A model generated the notes under the pieces. The model made no database searches. It saw only the letters and a list, made by a program, of their open reading frames with translations, and was not told the origin of the DNA. This document shows, piece by piece, positions 33,089 through 43,039 of a DNA stretch of 64,000 nt (positions within the stretch are counted from its first letter, which is position 1; each line of letters starts with the position of its first letter). The position numbers and the translations under genes were made by a program. Source of the DNA: Scandinavium ludwigii_A (GTDB lineage Bacteria; Pseudomonadota; Gammaproteobacteria; Enterobacterales; Enterobacteriaceae); NCBI GenBank assembly GCA_050516505.1, contig CP191518.1, positions 4,092,001 through 4,156,000 of the forward strand, written 5' to 3'.

Positions 33089-35542
33089 TTACTCGGCGAC
33101 TTTCTTTTTCGACGCGCGTTTAGCTTTGGTCGCGGTGGCGATTTTAAGCGTTTTTTCAGACGGTTTTTTAGCTTTCTTACCGGCGGCGTCTTTCTGCGCT
33201 TTTGGCTTCGGTTTCGCCTGGCCTTTCTCGCCGCGGAAGGCGGCATCCGGCTCGAAGTTCACCTTTTTACCGGCCTGACGGCGACGGTTGCCTGGCTTCG
33301 CACCACCCGATTTCTTCGCTTTTTCACGCTCGGTTTTACCGACGTTACGCGGACCCCGTTCGCTGGAGATCAGCGAGAAGTCAATTTTGCGCTCGTCCAT
33401 GTTGACCGCTTCCACTTTCACTTCCACACGGTCGCCCAGACGGTAAGTCTGGCCGCCGGATTCGCCAATCAGACGCTGGCCAACCTGGTCGAAACGGTAG
33501 TAGTCATTGTCAAGGGAAGACACATGCACCAGGCCGTCGATGAACAGGTCGCTGAGGCGCACGAAGAAGCCGAAGCCTGTCACGCTGGCGATAACGCCAG
33601 GGAACACGTTGCCGACCTGATCCTGCATGAAGTCACACTTCAGCCAGTCGGAGACTTCACGGGTCGCTTCATCGGCGCGGCGTTCGGTCATCGAGCAGTG
33701 CTGGCCCAGTTGCAGCATCTCTTCCATGCTGTAGTGCCAGCCGCCGGTATCGGTGGAATGGCCTTGATGCCCTTCATCTTTCGCCAGCAGATATTTAATG
33801 GCGCGGTGCAGCGACAGGTCAGGATAACGACGAATCGGCGAGGTAAAGTGCGCGTAAGATTGCAGCGCCAAACCAAAGTGACCGCGGTTTTCCGGGTCAT
33901 ACACCGCCTGTTTCATCGAGCGCAGCAGCATCGTTTGCAGCATCTCGTGGTCCGGACGATCGGCGATGGACGTCAGCAACTCGGCGTAATCGCGTGGCTC
34001 AGGCTTGTTACCGCCCGGCAACTCCAGGCCCAACTCCGCCAGCACGGTACGGAAAGAGGTGATTGCCTCTTCAGTTGGCTTATCGTGAATACGGAACAGT
34101 GCAGGCTCTGACTCTTTTTCGACGAAACGCGCCGCCGAAATATTCGCAAGGATCATGCACTCTTCGATCAGTTTGTGGGCATCGTTACGCTGAGTTTGCT
34201 CAATGCGCTCGATACGACGTTCGGCGTTGAAGATAAACTTCGCTTCTTCGCTTTCAAACGAGATCCCACCTCGTTCAGCGCGGGAGACATCCAGCACTTT
34301 GTAGAGGTTGTGCAGTTCTTCGATATGCTTAACCAGCGGGGCGTACTGCTCGCGCAACTCCTGATCGCCCTGCAGAATGTGCCAGACCTTGTTATAGGTC
34401 AGACGCGCATGGGAGCTCATTACCGCTTCGTAGAATGTATAACTCGTCAGACGCCCTTTTGCTGAAATGGTCATTTCACAGACCATGCACAGTCGGTCGA
34501 CCTGCGGGTTCAGGGAGCACAGGCCGTTGGACAGCACTTCCGGCAGCATCGGGACAACCTGCGATGGGAAATACACTGAGGTGCCGCGGTTACGGGCTTC
34601 GGCATCCAGCGCGGTTGGCGGACGTACGTAATAGCTTACGTCGGCAATTGCCACCCACAGACGCCAGCCGCCGCCGCGTTTCTTCTCGCAGAATACGGCG
34701 TCATCGAAGTCACGGGCATCTTCGCCATCAATGGTCATCAGCGGCAGATCACGCAAATCTACACGGCCTATTTTCGCTTCTTCCGGTACCTGTTCTTTCA
34801 GGTTCGCAATCTGGTTTTCAACTTCAGGTGGCCAGACGTACGGGATTTCATGAGTACGCAGCGCCATGTCTACGGCCATGCTGGTGCCCATGTTATCACC
34901 CAGCACTTCGACAATTTTACCGATAGCTTTTGTGCGGCGCGTTGGGCGCTGAGTCAGTTCAACCACCACCACAAAGCCCATCCGCGCGCCCATCAGTTCT
35001 TCAGGCGGGATGAGGATATCAAAGCTCAGACGGCTGTCGTCCGGCACCACAAAGCCGATGCCAGCATCGGTAAAGTAGCGGCCAACGATTTGCCCGTTTC
35101 TTGGCTCGAGCACGCGAACGATGCGCGCTTCGCGGCGGCCTTTACGATCAGCACCCAGCGGCTGCGCCAGGACCTGATCGCCGTGCATACACATTTTCAT
35201 CTGTTCAGATGAAAGATAGAGATCGTCTTTACGCCCTTCGACGCGCAGGAAGCCAAAGCCATCACGGTGGCCGATGACTTTACCTTTCAGCAGATCAAGA
35301 CGTTCCGGCAGCGCATAGCACTGACGGCGAGTGAAAACGAGTTGCCCGTCGCGCTCCATGGCGCGCAGGCGGCGACGCAGGGCTTCCTGCTGCTCTTCAC
35401 CTTCGATGTTCAGCTCTGTTGCCAGCTCGTCTCGGCTGACCGGCTTTTCGCGTTTAGTAATGAAATCGAGGATGAATTCCCGGCTCGGGATAGGGTTCGC
35501 GTATTTTTCAGCTTCGCGTTCCTTGAAAGGATCGTGTGACAT
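33089..35542 (-). CDS. rnr: Ribonuclease R
   Basis: 817 aa (813 in E. coli). In order: an N-terminal helix-turn-helix and cold-shock domains (about residues 20-220), the RNB catalytic domain (about 260-590), and an S1 domain (about 640-730). The RNB domain carries metal-binding aspartates in TIDGEDARDFDDAV. A long Lys-rich basic tail follows. It is a 3'-to-5' exoribonuclease that digests structured RNA, including damaged rRNA and mRNA, and works in trans-translation. It lies between nsrR and rlmB in one operon. Confidence 0.98.
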   Translation of the reverse strand: MSHDPFKEREAEKYANPIPSREFILDFITKREKPVSRDELATELNIEGEEQQEALRRRLRAMERDGQLVFTRRQCYALPERLDLLKGKVIGHRDGFGFLRVEGRKDDLYLSSEQMKMCMHGDQVLAQPLGADRKGRREARIVRVLEPRNGQIVGRYFTDAGIGFVVPDDSRLSFDILIPPEELMGARMGFVVVVELTQRPTRRTKAIGKIVEVLGDNMGTSMAVDMALRTHEIPYVWPPEVENQIANLKEQVPEEAKIGRVDLRDLPLMTIDGEDARDFDDAVFCEKKRGGGWRLWVAIADVSYYVRPPTALDAEARNRGTSVYFPSQVVPMLPEVLSNGLCSLNPQVDRLCMVCEMTISAKGRLTSYTFYEAVMSSHARLTYNKVWHILQGDQELREQYAPLVKHIEELHNLYKVLDVSRAERGGISFESEEAKFIFNAERRIERIEQTQRNDAHKLIEECMILANISAARFVEKESEPALFRIHDKPTEEAITSFRTVLAELGLELPGGNKPEPRDYAELLTSIADRPDHEMLQTMLLRSMKQAVYDPENRGHFGLALQSYAHFTSPIRRYPDLSLHRAIKYLLAKDEGHQGHSTDTGGWHYSMEEMLQLGQHCSMTERRADEATREVSDWLKCDFMQDQVGNVFPGVIASVTGFGFFVRLSDLFIDGLVHVSSLDNDYYRFDQVGQRLIGESGGQTYRLGDRVEVKVEAVNMDERKIDFSLISSERGPRNVGKTEREKAKKSGGAKPGNRRRQAGKKVNFEPDAAFRGEKGQAKPKPKAQKDAAGKKAKKPSEKTLKIATATKAKRASKKKVAE

Positions 35543-35581
35543 AGCGGTTCCTCCGTTGTCAGCTCCGGTAAAGTGATCGTT

Positions 35582-36007
35582 TCACTCCACCAGCAATAAT
35601 TTATAAAGCGGTTGATTCTCTTCAACCAAATCGGCCAGGGTGTAGTTATCCAGTTCCTTAAGAAAACTGTTCACGGCCTTAGCAAGCGCCTGTTTTAAAC
35701 GACAGGCGGGCGTAATGTGGCAAAAATCGCTGCTGCAGTTCACCAGCGTTAACGGTTCAAGTTCGCGAACCACATCACCAATGATAATAGTGTGGGCAGG
35801 TTTGCCCAGACGAATGCCACCGTTTTTTCCGCGTACAGCGTCTACAAAGCCTGCACGGCTTAGCTGGTTGATAATTTTAACCATATGATTACGGGACACG
35901 CCATAGACCTCTGTAACCTCAGAGATATTGGTCATTCGACCGTCCGGCAGCGATGCCATATAGATTAGCGCACGCAATCCGTAATCGGTGAAACTCGTTA
36001 ACTGCAC
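35582..36007 (-). CDS. nsrR: Nitric-oxide-sensing Rrf2 repressor NsrR
   Basis: 141 aa from a GTG start at 36007, matching E. coli NsrR (QLTSFTDYGLRALIYMA); an upstream ATG frame would add 31 unrelated residues. It has an N-terminal winged helix-turn-helix and three cysteines in NCSSDFCHITPAC (about residues 91-102) that hold a [2Fe-2S] cluster. Nitric oxide destroys the cluster and releases repression of NO-detoxification genes. It is the first gene of nsrR-rnr-rlmB. Confidence 0.96.
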   Translation of the reverse strand: MQLTSFTDYGLRALIYMASLPDGRMTNISEVTEVYGVSRNHMVKIINQLSRAGFVDAVRGKNGGIRLGKPAHTIIIGDVVRELEPLTLVNCSSDFCHITPACRLKQALAKAVNSFLKELDNYTLADLVEENQPLYKLLLVE

Positions 36008-36235
36008 ATCAACCTCAACGCAGGGAAAAAGACAGAAATACGCTAAATCATTCAGGTTGCATCGCGGCGGCAACTGAGTAAACCCTGAGAGCTTACACAA
36101 GTAAGTGGCCGGGGTGAACGAAGGCAGCCAACAAAGAGGCAGCTTGAATGATAACGCGTATTTACATTGATGATAAACCAGCCAGCCATGCAGCGGTGAA
36201 TTTATTTAAGCGGGAGAAAAGGGTAAGCAAGAACA

Positions 36236-36258
36236 AGGGGCGCCGTGAAAGCGCCCCT
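36236..36258 (-). terminator. Terminator of purA
   Basis: An 8-base stem, AGGGGCGC and GCGCCCCT, with a 7-base loop starts 7 bases past the purA stop and is followed on the minus strand by a T-rich stretch. The rest of the purA-nsrR gap (to 36008) presumably holds the nsrR promoter; I could not place it. Confidence 0.7.
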
Positions 36259-36265
36259 GACATGA

Positions 36266-37564
36266 TTATGCGTCGAACGGGTCGCGCAGGATCATGGTTT
36301 CATTACGGTCCGGACCGGTTGAAATGATATCAACAGGAACGTCGGTCAGCTCTTCAATACGTTTGATGTAGTCCAGCGCTGCCTGCGGTAAGCCGCTGCG
36401 CTCTTTCACGCCAAAGGTGGTCTCAGACCAGCCCGGCATGGACTCATAAATCGGCTCGATACCTTCCCAGTCGTCGGCTGCCAGCGGAGTGGTCGTCACT
36501 TCGCGGCCATCCGGCATACGGTAGCCAATACAGATTTTCACTTCTTTCAGACCATCCAGAACGTCCAGTTTGGTCAGGCAGAAGCCAGAAAGGGAGTTGA
36601 TCTGCACGGCACGGCGCACAGCAACCGCATCCAGCCAACCACAACGACGGCGACGACCGGTGGTCGCACCAAACTCGTTACCCTGCTTGCAGAGGAACTC
36701 GCCGGTTTCGTCGAACAGTTCGGTTGGGAACGGACCTGCACCTACACGGGTAGAGTAAGCTTTGATGATGCCGAGGACGTAATCGACGTAACGCGGACCC
36801 AAACCGGAACCGGTCGCAACGCCACCTGCGGTGGTGTTGGAGGAGGTCACGTACGGATAGGTACCGTGGTCGATGTCCAGCAGCGTACCCTGAGCACCTT
36901 CGAACATCACGAAATCACCACGCTTGCGCGCCTGATCCAGCAGGTCAGAAACGTCAACAACCATCGAGGTCAGGATGTCGGCGACGGCCATAACATCATC
37001 CAGCACTTTTTGGAAATCAACGGCTTCTGCTTTGTAGAAGTTCACCAGCTGGAAGTTGTGATATTCCATCACTTCTTTCAGTTTGTCGGCGAAGGTCGCT
37101 TTGTCGAACAGGTCGCCAACGCGCAGGCCACGACGGGCCACTTTATCTTCATACGCAGGACCGATACCACGACCGGTCGTGCCGATGGCTTTCGCACCGC
37201 GCGCTTTTTCACGAGCAACGTCCAGCGCAACATGATAATCAAGGATCAGCGGGCATGCTTCAGAGAGCAGCAGACGTTCGCGAACCGGGATACCACGGTC
37301 TTCCAGTTCTTTCATCTCTTTCATCAGTGCAGCAGGAGACAGCACAACACCGTTACCGATGATGCTGGTCACATTGTCGCGAAGAATGCCTGATGGAATA
37401 AGATGGAGGACGGTTTTTTCACCGTTGATTACGAGAGTATGGCCTGCGTTGTGACCGCCCTGGTAGCGTACAACATATTTAGCCCGTTCAGTCAGAAGAT
37501 CGACGATCTTCCCTTTACCTTCGTCACCCCATTGGGTGCCCAGTACGACGACGTTGTTACCCAT
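36266..37564 (-). CDS. purA: Adenylosuccinate synthetase PurA
   Basis: 432 aa, the E. coli length. The GTP-binding loop GDEGKGK is at residues 13-19, with catalytic Asp14 and His42 (GGHNAGH). It joins IMP and aspartate using GTP to make adenylosuccinate, the first step from IMP to AMP. It lies between yjeT and nsrR, as in E. coli. Confidence 0.98.
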   Translation of the reverse strand: MGNNVVVLGTQWGDEGKGKIVDLLTERAKYVVRYQGGHNAGHTLVINGEKTVLHLIPSGILRDNVTSIIGNGVVLSPAALMKEMKELEDRGIPVRERLLLSEACPLILDYHVALDVAREKARGAKAIGTTGRGIGPAYEDKVARRGLRVGDLFDKATFADKLKEVMEYHNFQLVNFYKAEAVDFQKVLDDVMAVADILTSMVVDVSDLLDQARKRGDFVMFEGAQGTLLDIDHGTYPYVTSSNTTAGGVATGSGLGPRYVDYVLGIIKAYSTRVGAGPFPTELFDETGEFLCKQGNEFGATTGRRRRCGWLDAVAVRRAVQINSLSGFCLTKLDVLDGLKEVKICIGYRMPDGREVTTTPLAADDWEGIEPIYESMPGWSETTFGVKERSGLPQAALDYIKRIEELTDVPVDIISTGPDRNETMILRDPFDA

Positions 37565-37666
37565 TTTTCAAAATCACCGTTTGCTTAAAAAAGGATTCTA
37601 CCATCGCTTTTTCAGAGATACAGCACTTTTTCCAGGCAAAATCTGGTAAGAGAGACTAAGGCACTG

Positions 37667-37864
37667 TCAGGCCATCGCTTTCGTCAACATGTAGTAGATA
37701 ACAACGCCTGCGACCACAAGACCCCCGCCAAAACGACGTAAAATATGATCCGGAAGTTGCGATAACGCCGCGACCATTTTCCGCCAGGCCTGCGGATAGA
37801 GCATCGGGCCGAGACCTTCAAGGACTAACACCAGCGCAAGTGCCAGCCAAATCGTTGAGTTCAT
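37667..37864 (-). CDS. yjeT: DUF2065 inner-membrane protein YjeT
   Basis: 65 aa with two hydrophobic helices (about residues 5-22 and 47-60), separated by an amphipathic segment LPQ/QAWRKMVAALSQLPDHILRRFGG. It matches E. coli YjeT. Function unknown. It sits between hflC and purA; a terminator separates it from hflC. Confidence 0.88.
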   Translation of the reverse strand: MNSTIWLALALVLVLEGLGPMLYPQAWRKMVAALSQLPDHILRRFGGGLVVAGVVIYYMLTKAMA

Positions 37865-37882
37865 GATTCATCCTGATAAAAG

Positions 37883-37908
37883 AAAACCACCGCCAATGCG
37901 GTGGTTTT
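37883..37908 (-). terminator. Terminator after hflC
   Basis: An 11-base stem, AAAACCACCGC and GCGGTGGTTTT, with a CAAT loop. On the minus strand it runs into TTTTCTTTT, which fits termination of the hfq-hflXKC operon. Confidence 0.85.
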
Positions 37909-37934
37909 TTTAACTAAAGCGACTGCCCGAGAGT

Positions 37935-38939
37935 TTAGCGCGTTGCGCTGGTCGGCGTCTTCATGTAGCGGAAGAAATCGCTGTCCGGACTTAACACCAT
38001 CACGTCTTGTCCAGAGTTGAAGCTCGACTCATAAGCACGCAGGCTACGGATGAAGGCATAGAAATCCGGATCCTGGCTGAAGGCATCAGCAAACAGTTTC
38101 GCTGCTTCTGCGTCGCCTTCACCGCGTAGAATGCGACCCTGACGCTCGGATTCTGCCAGCGTTTTCGTCACTTCATAATCGGCTGCTGCACGCAGTTTTT
38201 CTGCCTCTTCCTGACCTTGTGAACGGTGGCGACGGGCAACCGCTTCACGTTCAGCGCGCATACGGTTGTAAATCGCTTCCGACACTTCCGCCGGCAGGTT
38301 GATTTGCTTGATGCGAACATCAACCACTTCAATCCCTAATGCCGCCATGCTGTTCGTGTTGATCACAGGCACTTTGCCGTTGGTTTCCGCCACGACGCGT
38401 TCCGCTGCTTCTGCGATAGCGCTGTCTGCTGCAGGCGTGGCCACTTCGTCATCACCGCCGGAAGAACCGGAGTTCAACGCGTCACGCACTTCGATGGTCA
38501 GACGGCCACGAGAATCGGTCACGATGTCTTTCACATCAAGACGACCAATCTCAGAACGCAGACGGTCAGAGAACTTACGTTTCAGCAGAACTTCTGCCTG
38601 GGAGACGTCACCGCCGCCGGTCGCCAGATAGTAACGGCTGAAATCGCTGATACGCCATTTGATGTAGGAATCAACGATCAGGTCTTTCTTCTCTTTGGTG
38701 ACGAAGCGATCGGCCTGGTTGTCCATGGTCTGAATGCGCGCATCCAGTGTTTTAACAGATTCAATAAACGGCACTTTGAAATGCAGACCTGGCGCGTACA
38801 CCAGCGGTTTATTTTCATCGTCACGAACGACTTTACCAAATCGCAGCGTGATACCGCGCTCGCCCTCTTTCACCACAAATACTGACGTGTAGAGGCCTAC
38901 CAGCACGATGATAATTAACGCAATTACTGACTTACGCAT
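37935..38939 (-). CDS. hflC: FtsH modulator HflC (SPFH protein)
   Basis: 334 aa (the E. coli length) with an N-terminal membrane anchor (about residues 4-22), an SPFH/band-7 domain and a coiled-coil-rich region rich in Glu/Ala/Arg near residues 225-290. With HflK it forms the large periplasmic cage around the FtsH protease and limits degradation of membrane substrates. It starts 2 bases after hflK, so translation is coupled. Confidence 0.97.
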   Translation of the reverse strand: MRKSVIALIIIVLVGLYTSVFVVKEGERGITLRFGKVVRDDENKPLVYAPGLHFKVPFIESVKTLDARIQTMDNQADRFVTKEKKDLIVDSYIKWRISDFSRYYLATGGGDVSQAEVLLKRKFSDRLRSEIGRLDVKDIVTDSRGRLTIEVRDALNSGSSGGDDEVATPAADSAIAEAAERVVAETNGKVPVINTNSMAALGIEVVDVRIKQINLPAEVSEAIYNRMRAEREAVARRHRSQGQEEAEKLRAAADYEVTKTLAESERQGRILRGEGDAEAAKLFADAFSQDPDFYAFIRSLRAYESSFNSGQDVMVLSPDSDFFRYMKTPTSATR

Positions 38940-38941
38940 CG

Positions 38942-40219
38942 TTATTCCCCCTGACGCTGGTAGTCGTTACGCTGCGCATTCGCACGGCGTTGGTCCATGA
39001 TATTGTCATCGCTTGATGCCGGTGCGCTGCTATTGCTGTTGGCGCGGCTGCTCGAACTGGACGCAGGTGGCAGGCGCAACAGGCTATCGGCGCCACTGCT
39101 GTCATTCTTTTTTGCAGGTGCGGCACTGCCACCTTTCAGCATCTGGTCAAGCGGCAGAACCATCAGGTTGCCCCCTTTATCATTGACCAGCACTTTACGG
39201 GTATGGCTCAGCACTTTTTCCATGGTTTCGATATACAGACGTTCACGGGTAATTTCCGGTGCAGCTTTATACTCAGGCAGCAGCTTCGAGAAGCGAGCCA
39301 CTTCACCCTGTGCTTCCAGGACAGTCTGCGTTTTATACGCACGCGCTTCTTCAAGAATACGTTGCGCCTGACCGTTCGCACGTGGCTGAACTTCGTTGGT
39401 GTACGCTTCGGCTTCACGGATGTACTGCTGCTCGTTTTCACGGGCAGAAATCGCATCGTCAAACGCGGCTTTCACTTCTTCCGGCGGACGTGCTGCCTGG
39501 AAGTTGACGTCCAGCAGGGTGATACCCATGTTGTACGGCTTAATGGTCTCTTCCAGCTCACGCTGGGTATCGCTACGAATAACGGTACGACCTTCCGTCA
39601 AAATACGGTCCATGGTGTATTTACCGATAACACCACGTAGGGCGCTGTCGGTTGCCTGACGCAGGCTGTCATCCGGACTGGTGACACTGAACAGGTATTT
39701 CTGTGGATCGGTGATGCGGTACTGCACGTTCATTTCAACGCGCACAACGTTTTCATCCGAGGTCAGCATTACGCCGGAAGCCGCGAGTTCACGAACCGCT
39801 TCCACGTTGACCGGAGTGACTTCATCGACAAACGTCGGTTTCCAGTTCAGACCTGGCTCAACCAGATGGCTGAACTTACCGAAGCGCGTCACTACACCGC
39901 GTTCTGCTTCTTTAATGGTATAGAAACCGCTCGCTGCCCAGATGATGACCACAGCCGCGGCAGCGATGCCCACGATGCGTCCACCCATTGGCGCGCGCGG
40001 ACCTTGAGAAGAATTATTACTGCCGCCGCCTGAACCACCTTTACCGCCGCCTAAACCACCGAGCTTTTTACTCAGCTTGCGGAAGATATCATCCAGATCA
40101 GGGGGCCCCTGATCGCGACCACCTTTGTTTCCATTTCCCCCAGAGTTGCCGCCTTGATTATTGCTGCTTCCCCACGGGTCGCGGTCTTGTCCGTTATTAC
40201 CGGGCTGATTCCACGCCAT
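38942..40219 (-). CDS. hflK: FtsH modulator HflK (SPFH protein)
   Basis: 425 aa (419 in E. coli). A Gly/Asn-rich N-terminal cytoplasmic tail of about 75 residues comes first, then a membrane helix (about residues 80-100) and the SPFH domain. Coiled coil and a Ser/Asn-rich C-terminus follow. It partners HflC in the FtsH-HflKC complex. It follows hflX by 80 bases. Confidence 0.97.
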   Translation of the reverse strand: MAWNQPGNNGQDRDPWGSSNNQGGNSGGNGNKGGRDQGPPDLDDIFRKLSKKLGGLGGGKGGSGGGSNNSSQGPRAPMGGRIVGIAAAAVVIIWAASGFYTIKEAERGVVTRFGKFSHLVEPGLNWKPTFVDEVTPVNVEAVRELAASGVMLTSDENVVRVEMNVQYRITDPQKYLFSVTSPDDSLRQATDSALRGVIGKYTMDRILTEGRTVIRSDTQRELEETIKPYNMGITLLDVNFQAARPPEEVKAAFDDAISARENEQQYIREAEAYTNEVQPRANGQAQRILEEARAYKTQTVLEAQGEVARFSKLLPEYKAAPEITRERLYIETMEKVLSHTRKVLVNDKGGNLMVLPLDQMLKGGSAAPAKKNDSSGADSLLRLPPASSSSSRANSNSSAPASSDDNIMDQRRANAQRNDYQRQGE

Positions 40220-40299
40220 GTATATGCTCCATATTTGTTATGCGGTGTATACCCTGTTTACCGGGTATAAAGGCGAATAATCTTCAGGCTAGCTGGCTG

Positions 40300-41580
40300 T
40301 CAGACTACGTAGTCCACCAGCGCAGGTTCTTGCTTACAGAGGCGACGCCAGTCCACGATCGGCAGTCGAACTTCCAGACCGACGCTACCGTCTTCCTCCA
40401 TCCACTCTTTTTCTATCGCCTGAAGCTGATAAAAACGGCTTCGTAAACGCCCTTCCTGCGGAGGTAAACGCAGCGTGTGCTGTGCCACTTCACCGGAAAG
40501 TCGTTCAGTTAAAGCCTGGAAAAGCAGTGGTACACCCACCCCGGTCTGCGCTGAGAGCCAGACCCGAATCGGCTTGTTTTCTTCATCACGATCGATACGC
40601 GGTTCAAAATCTTCCAGCATATCTATCTTGTTCATCACCAGCAGCATTGGGATCTCGTCGGCCTCGATTTCTTCGAGTACAACATTCACTGCATCAATGT
40701 TTTCCTGCACACGCACATCGGCGGCGTCGATCACATGCAGCAACAGCGTCGCCTGACGCGTTTCCTGCAATGTGGCTTTAAACGCGGCCACTAAATCGTG
40801 TGGCAAATGGCGAATAAAGCCGACGGTGTCCGCCAGTACGGTTTCGCCAACATCGGCGACGTTTATTCGGCGCAGAGTAGGGTCGAGCGTCGCGAACAAC
40901 TGATCCGCGGCATACACCTGCGCTTGAGTTATTTGATTAAATAACGTCGATTTCCCGGCGTTGGTGTAGCCCACCAGCGACACGGTTGGAACATCGGCTT
41001 TGGTACGCGAACGGCGTCCTTGTTCACGCTGCTTCTCTACTCTCTCCAGACGGGAGAGGATTTGCATAATACGATTGCGCAGCAAACGACGGTCAGTTTC
41101 GAGCTGGGTTTCACCCGGGCCGCGCAAACCAATCCCGCCTTTCTGTCTTTCAAGGTGGGTCCAGCCACGCACCAGACGCGTCGCCAGATGGCGCAACTGC
41201 GCCAGCTCAACCTGCAGTTTCCCTTCATGGGTACGTGCACGCTGAGCAAAAATATCGAGAATAAGACCGGTACGATCGATAACCCTGCACTCGCACAAAC
41301 GCTCCAGGTTTCGCTCCTGGGCCGGACTTAATGCATGGTCGAATAAGACAACGGACGCACCCGTTGCTTTCACGGCTTCCGCAATTTCGACAGCCTTACC
41401 TTCACCAACATAATACTTTGGGTGCGGCGCTTTACGGCTACCGGTAATCACCTGCATTGCTTCGACACCGGCGGAAGAGACCAGGGCTTCGAACTCCTGA
41501 AGGTCTTCCATATCTTTGTCTTGCGAAAAATAGATGTGTACCAGCACCGCCTGCTCACCGGCGTCATAACGGTCAAACAA
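40300..41580 (-). CDS. hflX: Ribosome-rescue GTPase HflX
   Basis: 426 aa from a TTG start with TTAGGAG upstream; E. coli also starts with TTG. The N-terminal HflX domain and a helical linker (ERQKGGIGLRGPGETQLETD) precede the GTPase domain, with G1 GYTNAGKST at about residues 203-211 and G4 NKID. It binds 50S subunits and splits stalled ribosomes under heat or antibiotic stress. It lies 74 bases after hfq. Confidence 0.97.
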   Translation of the reverse strand: MFDRYDAGEQAVLVHIYFSQDKDMEDLQEFEALVSSAGVEAMQVITGSRKAPHPKYYVGEGKAVEIAEAVKATGASVVLFDHALSPAQERNLERLCECRVIDRTGLILDIFAQRARTHEGKLQVELAQLRHLATRLVRGWTHLERQKGGIGLRGPGETQLETDRRLLRNRIMQILSRLERVEKQREQGRRSRTKADVPTVSLVGYTNAGKSTLFNQITQAQVYAADQLFATLDPTLRRINVADVGETVLADTVGFIRHLPHDLVAAFKATLQETRQATLLLHVIDAADVRVQENIDAVNVVLEEIEADEIPMLLVMNKIDMLEDFEPRIDRDEENKPIRVWLSAQTGVGVPLLFQALTERLSGEVAQHTLRLPPQEGRLRSRFYQLQAIEKEWMEEDGSVGLEVRLPIVDWRRLCKQEPALVDYVV

Positions 41581-41654
41581 GCGTAATATCTCCTAAATAA
41601 CCAGCGGGGAACCGAACAAACTGGCTCCCCGACATGGAAAAACAGCCATCAACC

Positions 41655-41966
41655 TTATTCGGTTTCTTCGCTGTCTTGCGGCGCAGAAGATGACTGCGCG
41701 TTGCTACCGTGATGGTAGTTACTACCAGTACTGCCGCCCGCGGCGTTATTGCTATGATGAGAGACCGGACGAGACGGAACCACCGTAGAAATTGCGTGCT
41801 TATAGACCATCTGGCTGACCGTGTTTTTCAACAGGATCACGAACTGATCGAAAGACTCAATTTGACCTTGCAGCTTAATACCATTCACCAAATAAATAGA
41901 AACTGGAACACGTTCCCGACGCAGTGCGTTCAGAAACGGATCTTGTAAAGATTGCCCCTTAGCCAT
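41655..41966 (-). CDS. hfq: RNA chaperone Hfq
   Basis: 103 aa. The Sm1 and Sm2 motifs span about residues 7-66, with proximal-face residues Gln8, Tyr55, Lys56 and His57 and rim arginines at 16, 17 and 19. The C-terminal tail is flexible and Ser/Gly/His-rich. The hexamer pairs small RNAs with mRNAs. It sits between miaA and hflX; hfq in E. coli has several promoters inside miaA, which I did not try to map. Confidence 0.98.
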   Translation of the reverse strand: MAKGQSLQDPFLNALRRERVPVSIYLVNGIKLQGQIESFDQFVILLKNTVSQMVYKHAISTVVPSRPVSHHSNNAAGGSTGSNYHHGSNAQSSSAPQDSEETE

Positions 41967-42088
41967 TCTCTTTTCCTTATATGCTTGTTTTACCCACGGT
42001 TTTCAGGGAGTTACCCACAAACTTCGGGCTTGTACTTAGAACCTTGCGATTCTGAAAATTGCGCACGATACGTCTTAATTTTACACGT

Positions 42089-43039
42089 TCAGCCAAGACC
42101 CGCACCAACAACCTTTAACACATCGTTGAACGCCTGTTCAGGTTGTTCACTGTCTAACCAATGAACGCCTTCCCAACCGCGCAACCAGGTTACCTGGCGC
42201 TTAGCCAACTGTCTCGTGGCGCAAATACCTCTATAAACCATTTCATCATATGGGATTTCGCCTTCAAGGTATGACCACATCTGGCGGTAACCCACACAAC
42301 GAACGGAAGGCATATCCGTATGCAAATCTCCACGGGCAGAAAGCGCCCGCACTTCTGCTTCAAAACCTGAAGCCAACATCTGATGAAAACGCTGCTCGAT
42401 GCGTTGATGGAGCAGTTCACGGCTCGCCGGGGCGATGGCGAACTGATGCACCGTGTACGGCAGAGCGTCTCCTGACGTTTGCGTCAGTTCCGTTAAAGTT
42501 TTACCCGAAATGAAAAAAACTTCCAGTGCCCGGGAAAGTCTTTGCGGATCATTTGGATGAATACGCGCGGCAGCAACCGGATCGATCTCCTGAAGTTGCT
42601 GATGCAGCGCATCCCATCCCTGCTCTGCTGCCTGTTGTTCAATTCTGGCTCTGACGGCCGGATCCGCCGACGGTAACGGCGACAACCCTTCCAACAACGC
42701 TTTGAAATACAACATCGTACCGCCCACCAACAGCGGGATTTTTCCTGCTGCGGTGATCTCAGCCATCTCGGCCAGCGCATCGCGGCGGAAATCCGCGGCA
42801 GAATACGACTGGGCCGGGTCGAGAATATCCAGCAACCGGTGCGGTGCAGCGGCAAGCTCCGTCGCATCCGGTTTCGCGGTTCCGATATCCATCTCTCGAT
42901 AGATGAGGGCGGAATCCACGCTAATCAACTCTACGGGCAAAACTTTACGCAGCTCAATGGCTAACGCCGTTTTACCGGAGGCCGTTGGCCCCATCAAAAA
43001 TATGGCCTTTGGCAGGCTCGCCTCTGTTACATCACTCAT
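42089..43039 (-). CDS. miaA: tRNA dimethylallyltransferase MiaA
   Basis: 316 aa from the ATG at 43039, matching the E. coli length; the ATG and the mutL TGA overlap by 8 bases. The P-loop is GPTASGKT at residues 17-24. The enzyme adds a dimethylallyl group to A37 of tRNAs that read UNN codons, the first step to ms2i6A. It is translationally coupled to mutL. Confidence 0.96.
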   Translation of the reverse strand: MSDVTEASLPKAIFLMGPTASGKTALAIELRKVLPVELISVDSALIYREMDIGTAKPDATELAAAPHRLLDILDPAQSYSAADFRRDALAEMAEITAAGKIPLLVGGTMLYFKALLEGLSPLPSADPAVRARIEQQAAEQGWDALHQQLQEIDPVAAARIHPNDPQRLSRALEVFFISGKTLTELTQTSGDALPYTVHQFAIAPASRELLHQRIEQRFHQMLASGFEAEVRALSARGDLHTDMPSVRCVGYRQMWSYLEGEIPYDEMVYRGICATRQLAKRQVTWLRGWEGVHWLDSEQPEQAFNDVLKVVGAGLG